From: Trichosphaerium sp. ATCC 40318
Lineage: Eukaryota > Discosea > Flabellinia > Trichosidae
Direction of reading: 5' to 3'
DNA: 64,000 bases
Assembly (NCBI GenBank): GCA_038496445.1
Contig: JALMLS010000056.1
Coordinates: forward strand, 186,001-250,000
Within the stretch, counting starts at the first letter, position 1, and each line of letters begins with the position of its first letter. The notes under the pieces were generated by a model. The model was not told where the DNA came from. It saw only the letters and a list, made by a program, of their open reading frames with translations, and did no database searches. The translations under genes were made by a program, and so were the position numbers. Of this stretch, positions 11,167 through 22,718 are shown piece by piece.

Positions 11167-11295
11167 TTGGTTTATCTCGTAGAGCAAGTGATGTAAACAA
11201 GCGCCAACTGAGTTGAACTGACAATTTTGTTGGCGTCTTAACCGACCTAAGCCATAACGTTTTAATACCCATGTGCAAGCATCAAATACTTCAGT
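11167..11295. promoter_or_regulatory. 129-bp divergent promoter between GNAT-like and HEAT-repeat genes
   Basis: The opposing starts at 11166 (-) and 11296 (+) leave 129 bp for both promoters. No clear TATA box or repeated motif. Confidence 0.5.
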
Positions 11296-14200
11296 ATGGA
11301 CATTAAATTGCAACCAAGCAATGAAGCGTCGTTCCTGAGCAGGGCAGTAGAGAATTATCCGGCACTTCCACTGGGTAAAGCAATACTGGTACTGCTTGAG
11401 GCCAGCGATAAGGAATTTCACAAAGCTTCGAGTTTAACTGTTTTAACCGATGGTGCGTTTGTGGTGGTTGCCTATATTAATTCTACGCCTAAGAGCCTAT
11501 TTGCCATGCGTTACGATCTGTTGAAGCCCAAATAGCAAAGAACTCTCAAAAATCGCTATCAGCCATCACAAACTCATTTTGCGAACGCGTATGTGTTATT
11601 TTAACGCTACATTGTACTTACAAAGTGTCAGATTGTAAAACATAAGGACAAAACAAAGAGAAACAGCGTTCATCGCGTGTTTTTTCATCTATTTGAACGT
11701 CACACCGAACCTTTACTACAACAGTTGAATAGAGTACTCAGAAAACAGGACAAAAAGGCAAAGTTGGGTGCTTGTTTGGCTATACGCGCTCTAGCAGATC
11801 GCTGTATGAAAGCAAGCATGGCAGCAGCGCAGATTGCTCAGGAGCATACACATCCTGGAATCACTGAGATGCGTGAAGATACACCACAGGGTACCACTTT
11901 GCTTAGGTTGCACAAAGCATACTTACTGTGGCGTTGTAGAAGATGCACCGCTAGTATCTAGTGAGTTTGTTGGTAAATTACTGGCATTTACAGCTTGTCT
12001 TGTACCTCTCATTAGTATTGTGCAATCAGGTATGTAGTGCACGTGTTTGGCTTTTGTTTAACGTTTGAAGACGGTGTACTTTCGAGCGGCGGAAAACGTC
12101 AACCAACAAGACTGACTATAGCTGGTTCTGATGCATTTGTATCAGTATCTTATGGTATAGCCATAGCCATGGCGCATGACACTGAAGTAAGTGCTTTAAT
12201 CTCACCTGTCTTATATCTATAGGGTGAGGACGAGGTTGAGGATAGTAAAGACCAATCTAAAGAAGTTAAACAAAAGCCACTTATTGCTGTCATTGGCGAA
12301 GTAGAAGTTGTTCACAACGACCCCAAACGTCTCGTTGATTTTGTAACACACTTGAGAACTCTTATCACAGTAATGATAGAGGTATGTGTACCCTTTAAAC
12401 AAATTTTTAACGTAATATTAGTGGTACAAAGAACACAGGCCTCTATTTGTGGTTGGATTATTGGAAATAGAAACATTACTTAAAATCATTATTGATATGC
12501 ATGCAATTCAGAAATTGTCACGTGAGTGCCGAGTAACTGTTTTTTTTATTCCTTTCTTATTGGTGATTATATAGTTACTATCAAGCGGATATTCTATGCA
12601 AATTGGATACAATACTCGTTGTACTTGTTAGAAGATAATAAAAAAGTGTCTCGGAATATTCGCCAAGAGGTTCAACAAGTAGTACATAACATACAAGTAC
12701 GTACGATCTTTCACACATTTTTTTGTTTAATACTCAATCACAAGGAACCTAGTCCCGATGCGGACTCGTCATATTCTTCAACTGAAGAGCTAATTACTCT
12801 TTGTCTTTTATTGGGTCGCCTCAAATCCAAAAAGCGTGCTGATGTAATTGCAAATATTGAAGGAAATCTGTACAATAAGCTCATGGGCCAAGTACGCCAC
12901 ACTTGAGTACTCATATCTTTCTTATATAAGTTAGCTCATGACAAAAGAAGAACGTTTAGGGCGTTTGGCTCTAGCACTGATGCAAAAAGCATTATTTGAA
13001 TGTGGTATGTACATGTCTTTAAATTAAACTAGTTGATGTTAGCATTAGGCTATGGAGACAAACTCCTAGATATGAAAGACCAACTATTAACTATGTTGGA
13101 TCAACGAGACCAAGCGTCAAAAGCAACAGTAGCTTTCTTAGCTCAGTTTGCTTTAATGTATGACATATGATAGTTAATTTGTTATCTAAGATTTATAAGG
13201 CACCCAGATGACATTTTATCAGATATATTTAGCAAACTAGATAGTAAAACACTACAACATCGCTTGAATGCCTTGGATGTTATCAGTGATGTATTTAGGT
13301 TGAATAGAGAAGCGATTTCTCCCGACTCAAATTTAAGGTAATTGAATTGACCTTATATATTTTGTAACCTCTAGAGTAGCTACAGACTTGCCAGGGAGCT
13401 TCTAAAGCGATTACATGATGATCAAATTATGATACGAAAACAAACAGCTGAGATTTTCTGTAATCTGTGTGCGATACAAAGAACTTACGCCTCTTCTACT
13501 TTCTGACTATACTAGCACCTAGTTTTATTATCACACATCTGGTAAAAAAGATATACCACCAAGATGCTCGTGTGAGATCAGCAGCAGACTCGTCTATTGT
13601 CTCATTGTTGTCCAATCACAAGGATATTCCTGCTACATTTGGAGCATTACTGGATTGCGTACGCTTCGACAATGTGGACAAAGATAAAGTGCCACAGTCA
13701 CCAGCAGATATGGTCAATGAGAAGCCATTAGGTAAGAATTTATTATGACTCCACAGGACAAAACCGAAGAGGCTTGTGATGACCATTAGTTTTATGAACC
13801 TGACATGTCTAAGCACATGTTTGTGTAGCTTGTCAGAGGAATTTTGTGTTGCAGTGTGTAGTCCTTACTCATCTGAATGCCAAATCTTTTTTATTTGTTT
13901 ATGTTTATACCTTGGTGATGCTATCTTATGTACAACATAGGAGAGAATCTAGAACGCCGTAAGGAGTATGGAGAACGCATTCTTCGATTGATACCAAAAT
14001 GGGCTGAAAACGTACGTTGTAATTACCACGAGATACTTTGATTAATCAAATTTGAGTTAGATCGCTACTGGATTATGGTCTCAAATTGCTAAGGAAACAA
14101 TTGCACGAGTTCTGTCATCTCCATCAGACTTATTCTTGATACAAATATGCAGTAAACTATCCCCTTGGTTTTCTAAGACATTTGAGCCTTTAATTCATAT

Positions 14201-15914
14201 CCTCCTCAAGAGATTGAATTCTCAAGAAAGGTAACTATAAACTGAGCAAAACTATGTTTTCGCTAACACGTGTGAAAAGAATGACAAGCGCAAAAACTCC
14301 CAAGACTGATTTTTTGGCACAGCAAATGCTCTTTGACAGGCTTTCACCTTTACTCATTCTGAAGACTATTTCTTCAAGTGCTTGGGACATAGTAAATGCA
14401 ACTGAGAGTCATAAAGGGAACCTCAAAGAGCTGTTCAGTATTTTGTTTCGAAAGTACGTTGAGATTGATGCACCTGTGAAGGCTTATTTCTTTTGCAAGG
14501 ATTGGGAACCCCGACGAGTTCGAAAATGTTCGAAAGGTTTGTGCTGAGGTTGTATCGAAATATGATCCTTCATTGGTGATGCCAAGAGCAATCGAAATAC
14601 TAGAGACCTCAATAAAATCTAAGGATACAACAAATGGGAAACTTGCTGTTTTTATAATATGTAATTGTGCTATGCTTAGAGGCAAGCATATTCACAAGAC
14701 AGTTGATGTATCTCACTTGCTTTCGTGTCTCAAAGGTACACCACAATACCATGCGCTTTGTACTAATAAACACGTGTAGAAGTATTGTCAACAACAGAGC
14801 CAGGTAGTTTCTACGCATAGATGAGGTATTTATGTATGTTTAGGTAACGTAGAATTGCAGAAGTTTCAGAGGGGTTGCATCGATTGCATTGCTTTGCTTA
14901 TTAAAGATTCTTGTACACCAAAACCAACTGTTGCAGTTAAGAAGGATAAAATTGCCTGTGGGGCTAAAGAGAATGAGACCAATTCAACCAACGACAGCAT
15001 TACTACAAAGTCAACAAATCTACTAGAAGTGCAATCCAAGGGAAGCCCTCTTCTCATTCAGCCACTTGATCCCCAAGACGAGAAAGAAGTTATTAGTGTG
15101 GAAGCTCCTAAACCAAAGATTCAGATTATAAGTACTGGTGAGACGCATAATTTCTCGCGTACAACTTCCTCATTAATATTAGATGAAACGCCCAAACACA
15201 AACCTAGAATTCAAGTTTTGGACGAAAATACTGATTCTGGAGACCCTGGTGATATGAATGAACGCAAAACAATCCTTCAAGATGTCTTGGAAGTGATTAT
15301 CAAAACTAAAGATAAAGACGTTCAAATAGGAGTGTGCATGGTGAGGTTTTTTTTATTGTTCAACAACTTGTGTATTAATTGTGCATAGGTAAACGTTTTG
15401 ATTGCATTGACAAAGATGTTAAATGGCGATGGAATAGCTTTTCTAGCTAGAAACACATTCTATGTCCTGGCTGATAACTTTACAAAGACAAACTTTGTTC
15501 TACAATCAGCTTATCTTCAGGTACCACTATTCGTTCATCGCGTGCTTGCACTTTTGTTGTTGTATTAACATGGCCACTAGTATTTTGTCAATTTGGCCTA
15601 TCATCTGAAATCACAGATGTCTCAGTACGGTAGAGATTTGCATGGGTTATGTATGTTGTCATTGAAGAGTACTTTCTCTGAGGTAAGGGCAGGATAAAAC
15701 AGTGTTATAACTAAGTATTCCATAGGTTCGCTTTGCTGGTCTTAAGGTGCTTATGACGCTAATGTCAACGATACCTGAAGATGTATTTGTTGATGATGCC
15801 AGTGTTTATTCCACTCGTGCAGCTGTTGAGAGTATAGCTAATATGGATGATTCAAAACAAGCTAGAGACTTAGCGGAACAGATCATATCCATTGCATTTT
15901 CGAAAATAGAATAA
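11296..15914 (+). CDS. Large HEAT/ARM-repeat protein
   Basis: The largest gene in the window, with some 20 exons separated by introns of about 40-80 nt. The start MDIKLQPSNEASFLSRAVEN joins through a GTGCGT...AAATAG intron to KNSQKSLSAITNSFCERIV and on to LLQQLNRVLRKQDKKAKLGA. The rest is helical repeat sequence: LGRLALALMQKALFEC, DQRDQASKATVAFLAQFAL, LARELLKRLHDDQIMIRKQT, KIYHQDARVRSAADSSIVSL, DFLAQQMLFDRLSPLLILK. The C-terminal end is SKQARDLAEQIISIAFSKIE. One acidic, low-complexity stretch interrupts the repeats around 14930-15290. The 'LFDRLSPLLILK' block recalls a conserved eukaryotic ARM-repeat family of unknown function in plants and slime moulds; that recollection is tentative. Likely a protein-protein scaffold. 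Confidence 0.75.
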
Positions 15915-16277
15915 ATTGGCTTTTCACTAGTATTGTCACTTTATTTTAGTGACTAGTATTGCGTAAAATATAATAAAGGTCCTCTAAGTGTGAGTATGAG
16001 AAGCTGGTTGTATTGGTTATGATTTTATAGTCAACATAGCTTGCTTAATGTATCGAAAAGGTTTGCCATAGTGGACTTGTCAAAAAAAAGAACAAGGTTT
16101 TATGTCAACAATAGTCGTTACTACAGAGTCTTTCTTAAACGCGACTTCAAGCGTAAAGAAGTAATTACGTATTAAAACCGAATATAAAACGGTTGGATTG
16201 TGGAAAAAAGGCACGTGATAATGACTAAAACAGTTTTGGTTAAATTCTAATGTTGATGACAGGTTTGCTCAAACAAT
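15915..16277. other. Intergenic, no gene seen
   Basis: About 360 bp downstream of the HEAT gene. It includes a direct repeat of GACTAGTATTG-like sequence close to 15930-15960 and a CACGTG at about 16213 just upstream of the F-box/MORN_2 gene. Confidence 0.4.
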
Positions 16278-16832
16278 ATGGGCGCCAGTTTAATAAATCT
16301 TCCATCAGAAATACAGCTCTATATAATTGATTTAGACTATGAAGTGTATTTACAGTGGCCTCTGTTATCAAAGTACACAGCAACGAACACAAGGTTCGAT
16401 ATAAACATGAAGAAACATGGGAAATGGGTGAAGTACATTAACACCCCGTTTTTTTCAAAACCACAAATATCAAAGCAACAATACTGGATGTACGGTAAGC
16501 GTCATGGAGAGTGTAAGTCCTGGTACGATAATGGGCAGTTGGAGAAGCAATACTATTTTGTAAATGGTATACGAGAAGGGGATTACAAGGAGTGGCATGA
16601 AAACAGTCAAGAGGCATTGCGCTGCTATTATCTCAACGGTAAACGAGATGGAGATTATAAGACCTGGGACAACTATGGTAAAGTACGTGAGTATTGTAAG
16701 TATGAAGAAGATATGGTGCATGTAGAGTACAGAACATTAGGTATCTGTTTAGTACTGAAGGAGTTCGTAAGTCCAAAAACATTTGCAAAATACACCAAAA
16801 ATCTTTCAGAATTTAATCTAACCCTGGTTTAG
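16278..16832 (+). CDS. F-box-like protein with MORN_2-type repeats (short paralogue)
   Basis: A single-exon 184-residue protein. Residues 7-30 (LPSEIQLYIIDLDYEVYLQW) form an F-box-like start. The central part has three copies of a roughly 23-residue repeat with the core 'G-E/D-x-K-x-W-x-x-N/G-Q-x' (YGKRHGECKSWYDNGQLEK, GIREGDYKEWHENSQEA, GKRDGDYKTWDNYGKV), the pattern of Pfam MORN_2 variants rather than classic MORN. It is clearly paralogous to the gene at 22719-23656, which has more repeats. Function unknown; an F-box would suggest substrate recognition in SCF ligases (inference). The tail loses the repeat pattern. Confidence 0.72.
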   Translation: MGASLINLPSEIQLYIIDLDYEVYLQWPLLSKYTATNTRFDINMKKHGKWVKYINTPFFSKPQISKQQYWMYGKRHGECKSWYDNGQLEKQYYFVNGIREGDYKEWHENSQEALRCYYLNGKRDGDYKTWDNYGKVREYCKYEEDMVHVEYRTLGICLVLKEFVSPKTFAKYTKNLSEFNLTLV

Positions 16833-16920
16833 TGTTGTATGTAGACGGTATCAAATCTGATTACCTGAGAAACTTTGGCTGAGTGGACATACTAAAAAAA
16901 GTGCACTTTGCATCGAATGA

Positions 16921-17225
16921 TTACAAATAAAAAAAAACAAGACATTGTTGTTTCATTTTTTTTGTAAATTTGTTGTACAGCGCTTTGTTATCCTTACACT
17001 CTAGGAATTTGCAAACAAAAGGTAGGTTCTGACTGCTAACAATTTTTGTGTTACTGCAATAGACTCTTCAAGGTTTAGAACAGAATGCCAACCACTTGGA
17101 ATAAAAACAATATCACCTCAAACAGGACTTAAGCCAAAGTGAGAAAGAAGTGCAAACGTGTTTGTATTCAGTACTTACTAAGGAAAACAATATGACGCCC
17201 TTGTACCTTTCTTTTTAGTATCACT
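16921..17225 (-). pseudogene. Relic of a JmjC-domain (JMJD6-like) dioxygenase
   Basis: The minus strand encodes GDIVFIPSGWHSVLNLEESI followed by AVTQ, the unmistakable third-histidine block of JMJD6-like JmjC hydroxylases/demethylases. A different frame immediately after it encodes SSQNLPFVCKFLECKDNKAL then YNKFTKK, which is the expected continuation in this family (compare 'VTQNFVS..NLPFV'). The join needs a frameshift around the ACACAAAAATTG stretch near 17040. A TGA also sits directly before GDIV unless an intron ends there. No complete N-terminal JmjC half can be assembled in the next few hundred bases; only a fragment like GRHIVF remains. I interpret it as a decayed gene copy. Confidence 0.6.
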
Positions 17226-17477
17226 CGAAACTATTTAGTTTCGTTGTTGGTCCAGCCATCAGCTAGAGTAACAAAACATATTTTTTATACCTAGTACTTT
17301 GCTATGCGGCTACACTCACCACCATAATACCCTTTCTTAAGTCTGGTCTTTGTTTTTCACGCAACAATTGTTTGAACTGTTTTTCAGTTGAAGTGACGCT
17401 TGTTCAACAAAATAAAATGGCAGAACAAGGAAAGGTCGCTAGTGTATGTAATTACTATGACTCAACGAGTGTAGAGA

Positions 17478-18563
17478 ATGTCAGGAAAGGTTTGCCTTGT
17501 TACAGGTACCTCAGGAGCGATTGGACGCGAGATAGTAAATACCCTGGCTTGTGCTGGAGCTATTGTGGCACATTGTGACGTTAACGAAAAAGAAGGCCAA
17601 GAAACGGTTAACTATGTGCAAAAAAATGGATACGAGACTCATTTTTCGCTAGTAGACGTGTCAAAAGTATGTTAGAAATGATTTTCGAAAAACAATATTC
17701 TAACCAAAAGTTTCATTAACAATTTGAAGGAAACAGCAGTAAAAGAGTGGATAAACGAAAGTGCCAAAAAATTTGGAAAAATTGACGTGTAAGTCACTTC
17801 AAACGATTTAAAAATAATCTTTGTTTGAAGCCTTATAAACAACGCAGCGCGTTTTATATTTGGTACAATTGAAGAGGTCAGTGAAGACGATTGGGATAAA
17901 ATATTCGCAGGTTTGTTAAAAAAAATGGGAAGTGTAAGTATTTTTTTCTTACTTTTGTTCTACAGTCAATGTCAAAGGTTATGCCTTTTGCGCCAAGCAC
18001 GTTGTCCCACACTTGAAACAAACTAGCAATGGATGTATCGTTAATATTGCCTCTATAAGCTCTTTTATTGCTCAACCAGCGTTCGTACCGTACAATACAA
18101 TGAAAGGTGCAGTCATGCAAATGACGAGGTGTTTAGCAATGGTACACAAAGAATTGGAAGTATTGAATTAGCATGCACGAATTTTCGTTTTTTTTTCTGT
18201 CACGTGATTTACTTTGACAGGATCTTGGCCCCTCTAACATACGCGTAAATGCGGTATGTCCAGGTACGTTATGTGGCTTATTGTTAACGCTAAATTGTTA
18301 AATTAGGTGCTATTGATACACCTGCAACAGTAAAGCATGCTAAAAAGTTGGGCGTGTCTCTTGAGGAGTTGAAAAAAGCAATCTGTGACGATCATTTCCT
18401 AAAGGTAACACAATACCCTCCACACGCATTTTCTGACCTGTGCTACCAGCGTTTAGGCACAACTAAGGACGTAGCGAACGCTGTCCTCTTTCTTGCTTCG
18501 GAAGAAAGCAGTTTTATAACAGGCACTTCTCTTGTCGTTGATGGAGGCTATTTGGCCCATTAG
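17478..18563 (+). CDS. Short-chain dehydrogenase/reductase (classical SDR)
   Basis: A classical NAD(P)-dependent SDR of about 255 residues in seven or so exons. Cofactor motif TGTSGAIG follows the start MSGKVCLV. The structural motif is INNAA. The active site is Ser in NIASISSF and YNTMK (Tyr-x3-Lys). The C-terminal family signature reads [13 protein letters not shown] and [16 protein letters not shown]. An acidic residue after the second strand (CDVNEKEG) suggests NAD(H) preference. An upstream ATG at 17417 (MAEQGKVA) could be joined by a 37-nt intron, giving a slightly longer N-terminus. Substrate cannot be told from sequence. Confidence 0.88.
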
Positions 18564-18797
18564 ATGCATCTATAACGCAAAAGCGGAAGATTAGCATCAA
18601 CCAAAACCGAAAATTGCGGAAAGTTTAATTAAGGTGAAATGTTATCGCGTTGTGGTGTAATTGCTTTTGTATGCTCAAACCAGAGCAAATAGAAGTTAAG
18701 AAAACTTAATTTTCACTGATTTGTTTGTTGATAAGCTACTCTTTGTTAAATTTCCGATTGCGCTTCACCAAGTGCATGAAGGTAGATTGCTAGCTCT

Positions 18798-21700
18798 ATG
18801 GAGCCTAATTCTAGCAATCGTCGAAAGAAGAAACAGCGTAAACGGACTATACCTAATGAAAGTGGTGAAGAATTATCGCAAAGGCGTAGGCGGGAGGCCA
18901 TACAACGTATGAAGTTGATTGACGAAGATTTGAAATCGAAAAGCTTAGTTCGCGTACAAATACCAAAGGATGGTGCTTGTTTGGTTCGTTATATTGATTA
19001 CATGCTATTTTTGTTGAAGCCGGACAAAAAACAGGCTAAACCTCAAAAAATAACCAGCAAAAACTTTGTCGACACTTGTATTTGCGTAACAATACCTAGT
19101 TTCGTTGTGTAGCAGCTCTTCTTTTTGGATCTCAGTCTTTCCACATAAAAGTGCGTAATGAATGCGTAGACTATCTAGAAAAGAACAAGGTGCGTAGCAT
19201 AACGTGTTAGAGGTATTATTTTACTAACTGTCAAACAGGATTATTACACCAATTTTGTGGAAGGAGAATGGCGTATGTTCGTTACAAAAATGCGCAAGGT
19301 AACAAAGAACCCAAATTAGAGACAATTTTTGCAGAAAACAAAAAAAAATCAGTTTTGGACTTCTTTTTTTAAGCCTCATTCCAATCAAAATTTGGTATCG
19401 CTTTTACCATTCGCTTACTTTTTTTCTCCTCAAGCCTGATGAATGGGGTGATCAAATAACTATTCATGCTATGTCTGAGATGTATAAGTACGTAATTTCT
19501 CTCTGGGAGACTGGTTAAACCGCCTCTTGGTATTTATTTTTTAATGTGCACGTGTGAAAAAAAAGGCGCAAAAAAGGCGCAAATGTTTCTTTTTCTTGCT
19601 TTGTTTTATGAGATAGTACCTACACTATATATATGTATTAAAACACATCATTTATGACATTCTTTCGTTGCTTTGAGGAGGATTTATGCAACAGGCTTTG
19701 AGAAAAAATTTGAACATTTCTGATGAGTTTTTTTTTTGTTTTGTACTAACTGCCTTTGTTTTAGGGTCAATTTTGTTATTTATCAATTTCCAGCAGAGAA
19801 GAATGTACGTGTTATTATTTTCTTTCAAATGCGCAGGTTTAATTTTTTTTTAATAGTTAATCCCTGAGTCAAGTCAATACAACAAAACGATACTATTGAA
19901 CTTTTCCAATGGTAATCACTATGACATTGTTTATGAGCGTGCTTATTTTAATGCCCTCACAATGTCTCAAGGTAAGCATTAGGATAAATATAAAAGAATA
20001 CTTACTTACAAATAGACGTACTCGTCAATGATATTTTCTCATCAGCAGTCGGCATTAAAAAGCAGAAAAAGCGTACGTCAATATTTTTGGAAAGAATTAT
20101 TGTTTTAAATTCTTACTTTTTTCAAAAAGGCAAAGGCGTCCATGTATACGAAAATATTGAGTATAAAGTATGGGAAGAGGAAGCGCATAAGGCAGCATTG
20201 CGTGTGGCATCTCTTGAGAAAGGTATGTTAGCTCTAGGCCGCTAAAAGAGGCGACAGACTTTTTGCTAAAAAAACATACAAAACTGTTGTTCTAATACAC
20301 TCTTTTAGCATCCTATGCGCATATTGCTAAGGGTAGTAAGAATAATAAAAAAGCGGGGTTAAAGACACATGATAAGAATGGTAACCCGCTTACAGCAGTA
20401 GAAGTCCAACAAGAGATTGAAAAAATGCTTAATCCTGTTCACATGGATGAACAATTTCCAAGTTTGCCTGGAATACAAGCACCAAGAAAGGTCTCACACA
20501 ACTTACAGCCCTTTGCCTGCTTGATACCAGAATCAGAAAGCGATGATGTGCTCTCTTTTGGACCTTCTCAAACGAATGAAACAAACAAGGGAAAAAGTAT
20601 ACGCATTGAAGACTCTTGCTCTTGGAAAGACGATTTAGATGACGATTCCGTCTTTTTTGGATTATTCCCTGGTAAACCAATCTCGGAAGTTGTTGTACAG
20701 CAGCAAGCATTACCAGTTGAGAAAAAACGCCAAGAGGCTGTACCTGAAAATAACAAAGGACCTACCAAGAGCGTACAAGGGCTGCCATGCGTAGCTGGTA
20801 AGGAAAAAACCCAAAACGGGTTTAACTTTGCACAAATTGATATTGACGACGATGATGAAATTCAATTTGGTTCATTCAACAGCCCTCCTAAGAAGACGAC
20901 ACCAAAGCCTCCTGTTGAAGAAGATGTAACACCGAAAGTAGAAAAAGAGCTTAACGAAGAGCCTGCACCAGTGCCTAATGTCGAAGTGAAGCAAGAATCT
21001 TCTATGGAAGTGGAAAAGGCCAATGATCCTGCTCCAAAGAAAGTTCATGGGAACAACGGAAAAAACGTGGCACCTCAACAACGTGTCAGAAATGGTTCTA
21101 ATCCAAACATGCGTATGCCTCCACAACAACAACATTACCGTAATGGTGGACACGTTAATGGCAATAACATGCCAGGTGCACCACCTGTGCACAGAAACAA
21201 CGAGGTACTCGTTATTTTGTAAACGCTTTTGATGTTTACACAAACCTAGGAAATGATGAAATATCAACAAAATCGGTACCCTTACCCTCAGCAACACCCT
21301 CAATACCATAATCAACAATACAATCGCCAACAATACTATCCGAATTATGGTGTACCTCATGGTGTACCTCAACAGCATCACCCAAATGCACCATACCAAC
21401 GTAGGCCCTCTCTTTCTTTTTTGTTTCTTATGACTGACATGAACTTTTTCTTTTTTAGAGTACTACCCACCTTATTATCCACAACAACAATTTTTTCATG
21501 GCGGATACCCTCAAAATATGCCAGATAATAAACAACCTCCAAGACAATATTCATACCCTCCAGAGCAGTACCAACAACGCGTACGAACAAGAGCTTTGAA
21601 ACGTCGTAAAATTATTGTTGACATTTTTTCTTTAGTACTATGGAGGTCCTTATGAGGGCCAACAACAATTCCATCCACCACCACCACAACAACAAGGTGG

Positions 21701-21843
21701 CTATGGTATGTTAAACGTTAGAACAGCTTTAGAACTAACTTATTGTTTTAGGCTACAGGCAATCCAGTCCTCACCCAAATAATGTAAAACATGCGCCAAA
21801 GGCAAATATAACAAGAGGAAATCGTAATAATACTAAACGCTGA
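18798..21843 (+). CDS. OTU-domain deubiquitinase, OTUD4-like, with long low-complexity tail
   Basis: A basic start (MEPNSSNRRKKKQRKRT) leads into an OTU domain. The catalytic Cys lies in KDGACL, the next helix is FGSQSFHIKVRNECVDYLEK, then FVEGEWRMF, EWGDQITIHAMSEMYK, VNFVIYQFP, and the catalytic His in NFSNGNHYDIVY. This order matches OTUD4-type OTU cysteine proteases. After the domain comes KKAKGVHVYENIEYKVWEEE, then about 400 residues rich in Pro, Gln, Asn and acids, with clusters such as QQHPQYHNQQYNRQQYY and poly-Pro/Gln runs. These look intrinsically disordered and possibly phase-separating. Two introns are unusually long: one interrupts the catalytic loop, and one of 277 nt runs 19488-19764. 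Stop TGA 21841-21843. Confidence 0.82.
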
Positions 21844-22718
21844 AAAAAAAAACAGAAAAGAAAACAAGAAAAGTATCTCAGTATTCCTAATTGGTGGTTC
21901 GGTGACGTTGTGGAACACTCTAGAGCTCAGTGAGCTGATGTAAATAAAAAAGGCAAAAATGTCACCCTAAAGTGGTCTACAAAATTTTCTTTTTTTCACA
22001 ATGTGTAGAGATAGTAGAATGCTATTAGCTTATTTTAGAACAAATTTATCATTCCCACAATTTTTTTTTTTTGAACGAAGTCCAAATTAAAAACAGACCA
22101 GTTTTCTTTATTGGCGTAGTGCGGAGTCAGTTGTGGAAAGTCGTGTACAGACCGCTATAATGGAAGTCTTATAAGCAAAGAACAGCAGTAGAGCAAAGTG
22201 TCGTAAAAGTAGAGCCAGTAGAGCCGTAAAAAACGAATAAGCCGGAAGTGTGTGTCGAAGCAGAAAAGAGTTAGCGTAAAGCGTGTTCGGAAAAAGTGTT
22301 GTAGAACGAAGGAAAGGACCCGCAGAGGAATGTCAGGGGACCTAGAGTCTAGAAAATATGGTGACCAGAAAGAATGGAAGCTCCCGCACTACCGGTCTTG
22401 TCCTCACCGTGATATGGAACTTCGGGTTCGGAAGGGTCCGGGCACGAACTCCTAGTGGACTTCTTTTTGCCTTTTCTTCAAACAGTACTTCACTTCAGTT
22501 TTCAGTTTTTTTGACACGTGTTATTCTCCCAATGTGGATTCTTACATTGTTCCTATAAGCCCTAAGCTTTTGAGTACAGCGTCACAAAGCAAGTGATGCA
22601 TTAAGGCCCCTTAAGAGCCGCCAATAACCTTAACAGCGTGCACGAAACGTCAAGACTTTAAAATAGTTCAAACTCAACCTCAACCCAACAGCTTAAAGTA
22701 CGATTCGTATTTAAACAG
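21844..22718. other. Long intergenic region with a GC-richer purine-rich block
   Basis: About 875 bp, the longest gene-free gap between intact genes in the first half. 21844-22090 is AT-rich 3' flank with a T12-13 tract near 22062. 22120-22455 differs sharply in composition and is treated separately. 22470-22718 is the upstream region of the second F-box/MORN_2 gene and includes a CACGTG at about 22516. Confidence 0.5.
22140..22463 (+). ncRNA. Candidate structured non-coding RNA
   Basis: This block is markedly richer in G and C and in purines than the flanks. It has self-complementary segments (for example GGTCCGGGC facing sequence around TTCGGGTTCGGAAGGG, and CCGCACTACCGG). It contains GGAAGCTC and ends at a TTTTT run (22459-22463) that could stop RNA polymerase III. 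The only frame through it is a very basic 67-codon one beginning MSKQKRVSVKRVRKKCC, which resembles translated structured RNA more than a protein. I could not match it to RNase P, RNase MRP, SRP, U3 or a spliceosomal RNA. Low confidence; a short basic protein remains possible. Confidence 0.2.

Noticed and set aside
10891..11421. Upstream extension of the GNAT-like protein to a 176-residue open frame
   Set aside because: The added N-terminal sequence lacks protein-like character and would overlap the first exon of the HEAT gene on the other strand; MFAVKLSTR at 11166 is a better start.
20872..21399. 175-codon minus-strand frame
   Set aside because: It is antisense to the low-complexity tail of the OTU gene; repetitive codons there keep the other strand open by composition alone.
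22252..22558. Basic 67-codon frame and an overlapping second frame in the intergenic island
   Set aside because: Arg/Lys-rich reading of purine-rich DNA with no start context or homology; considered more likely to be RNA or non-coding.
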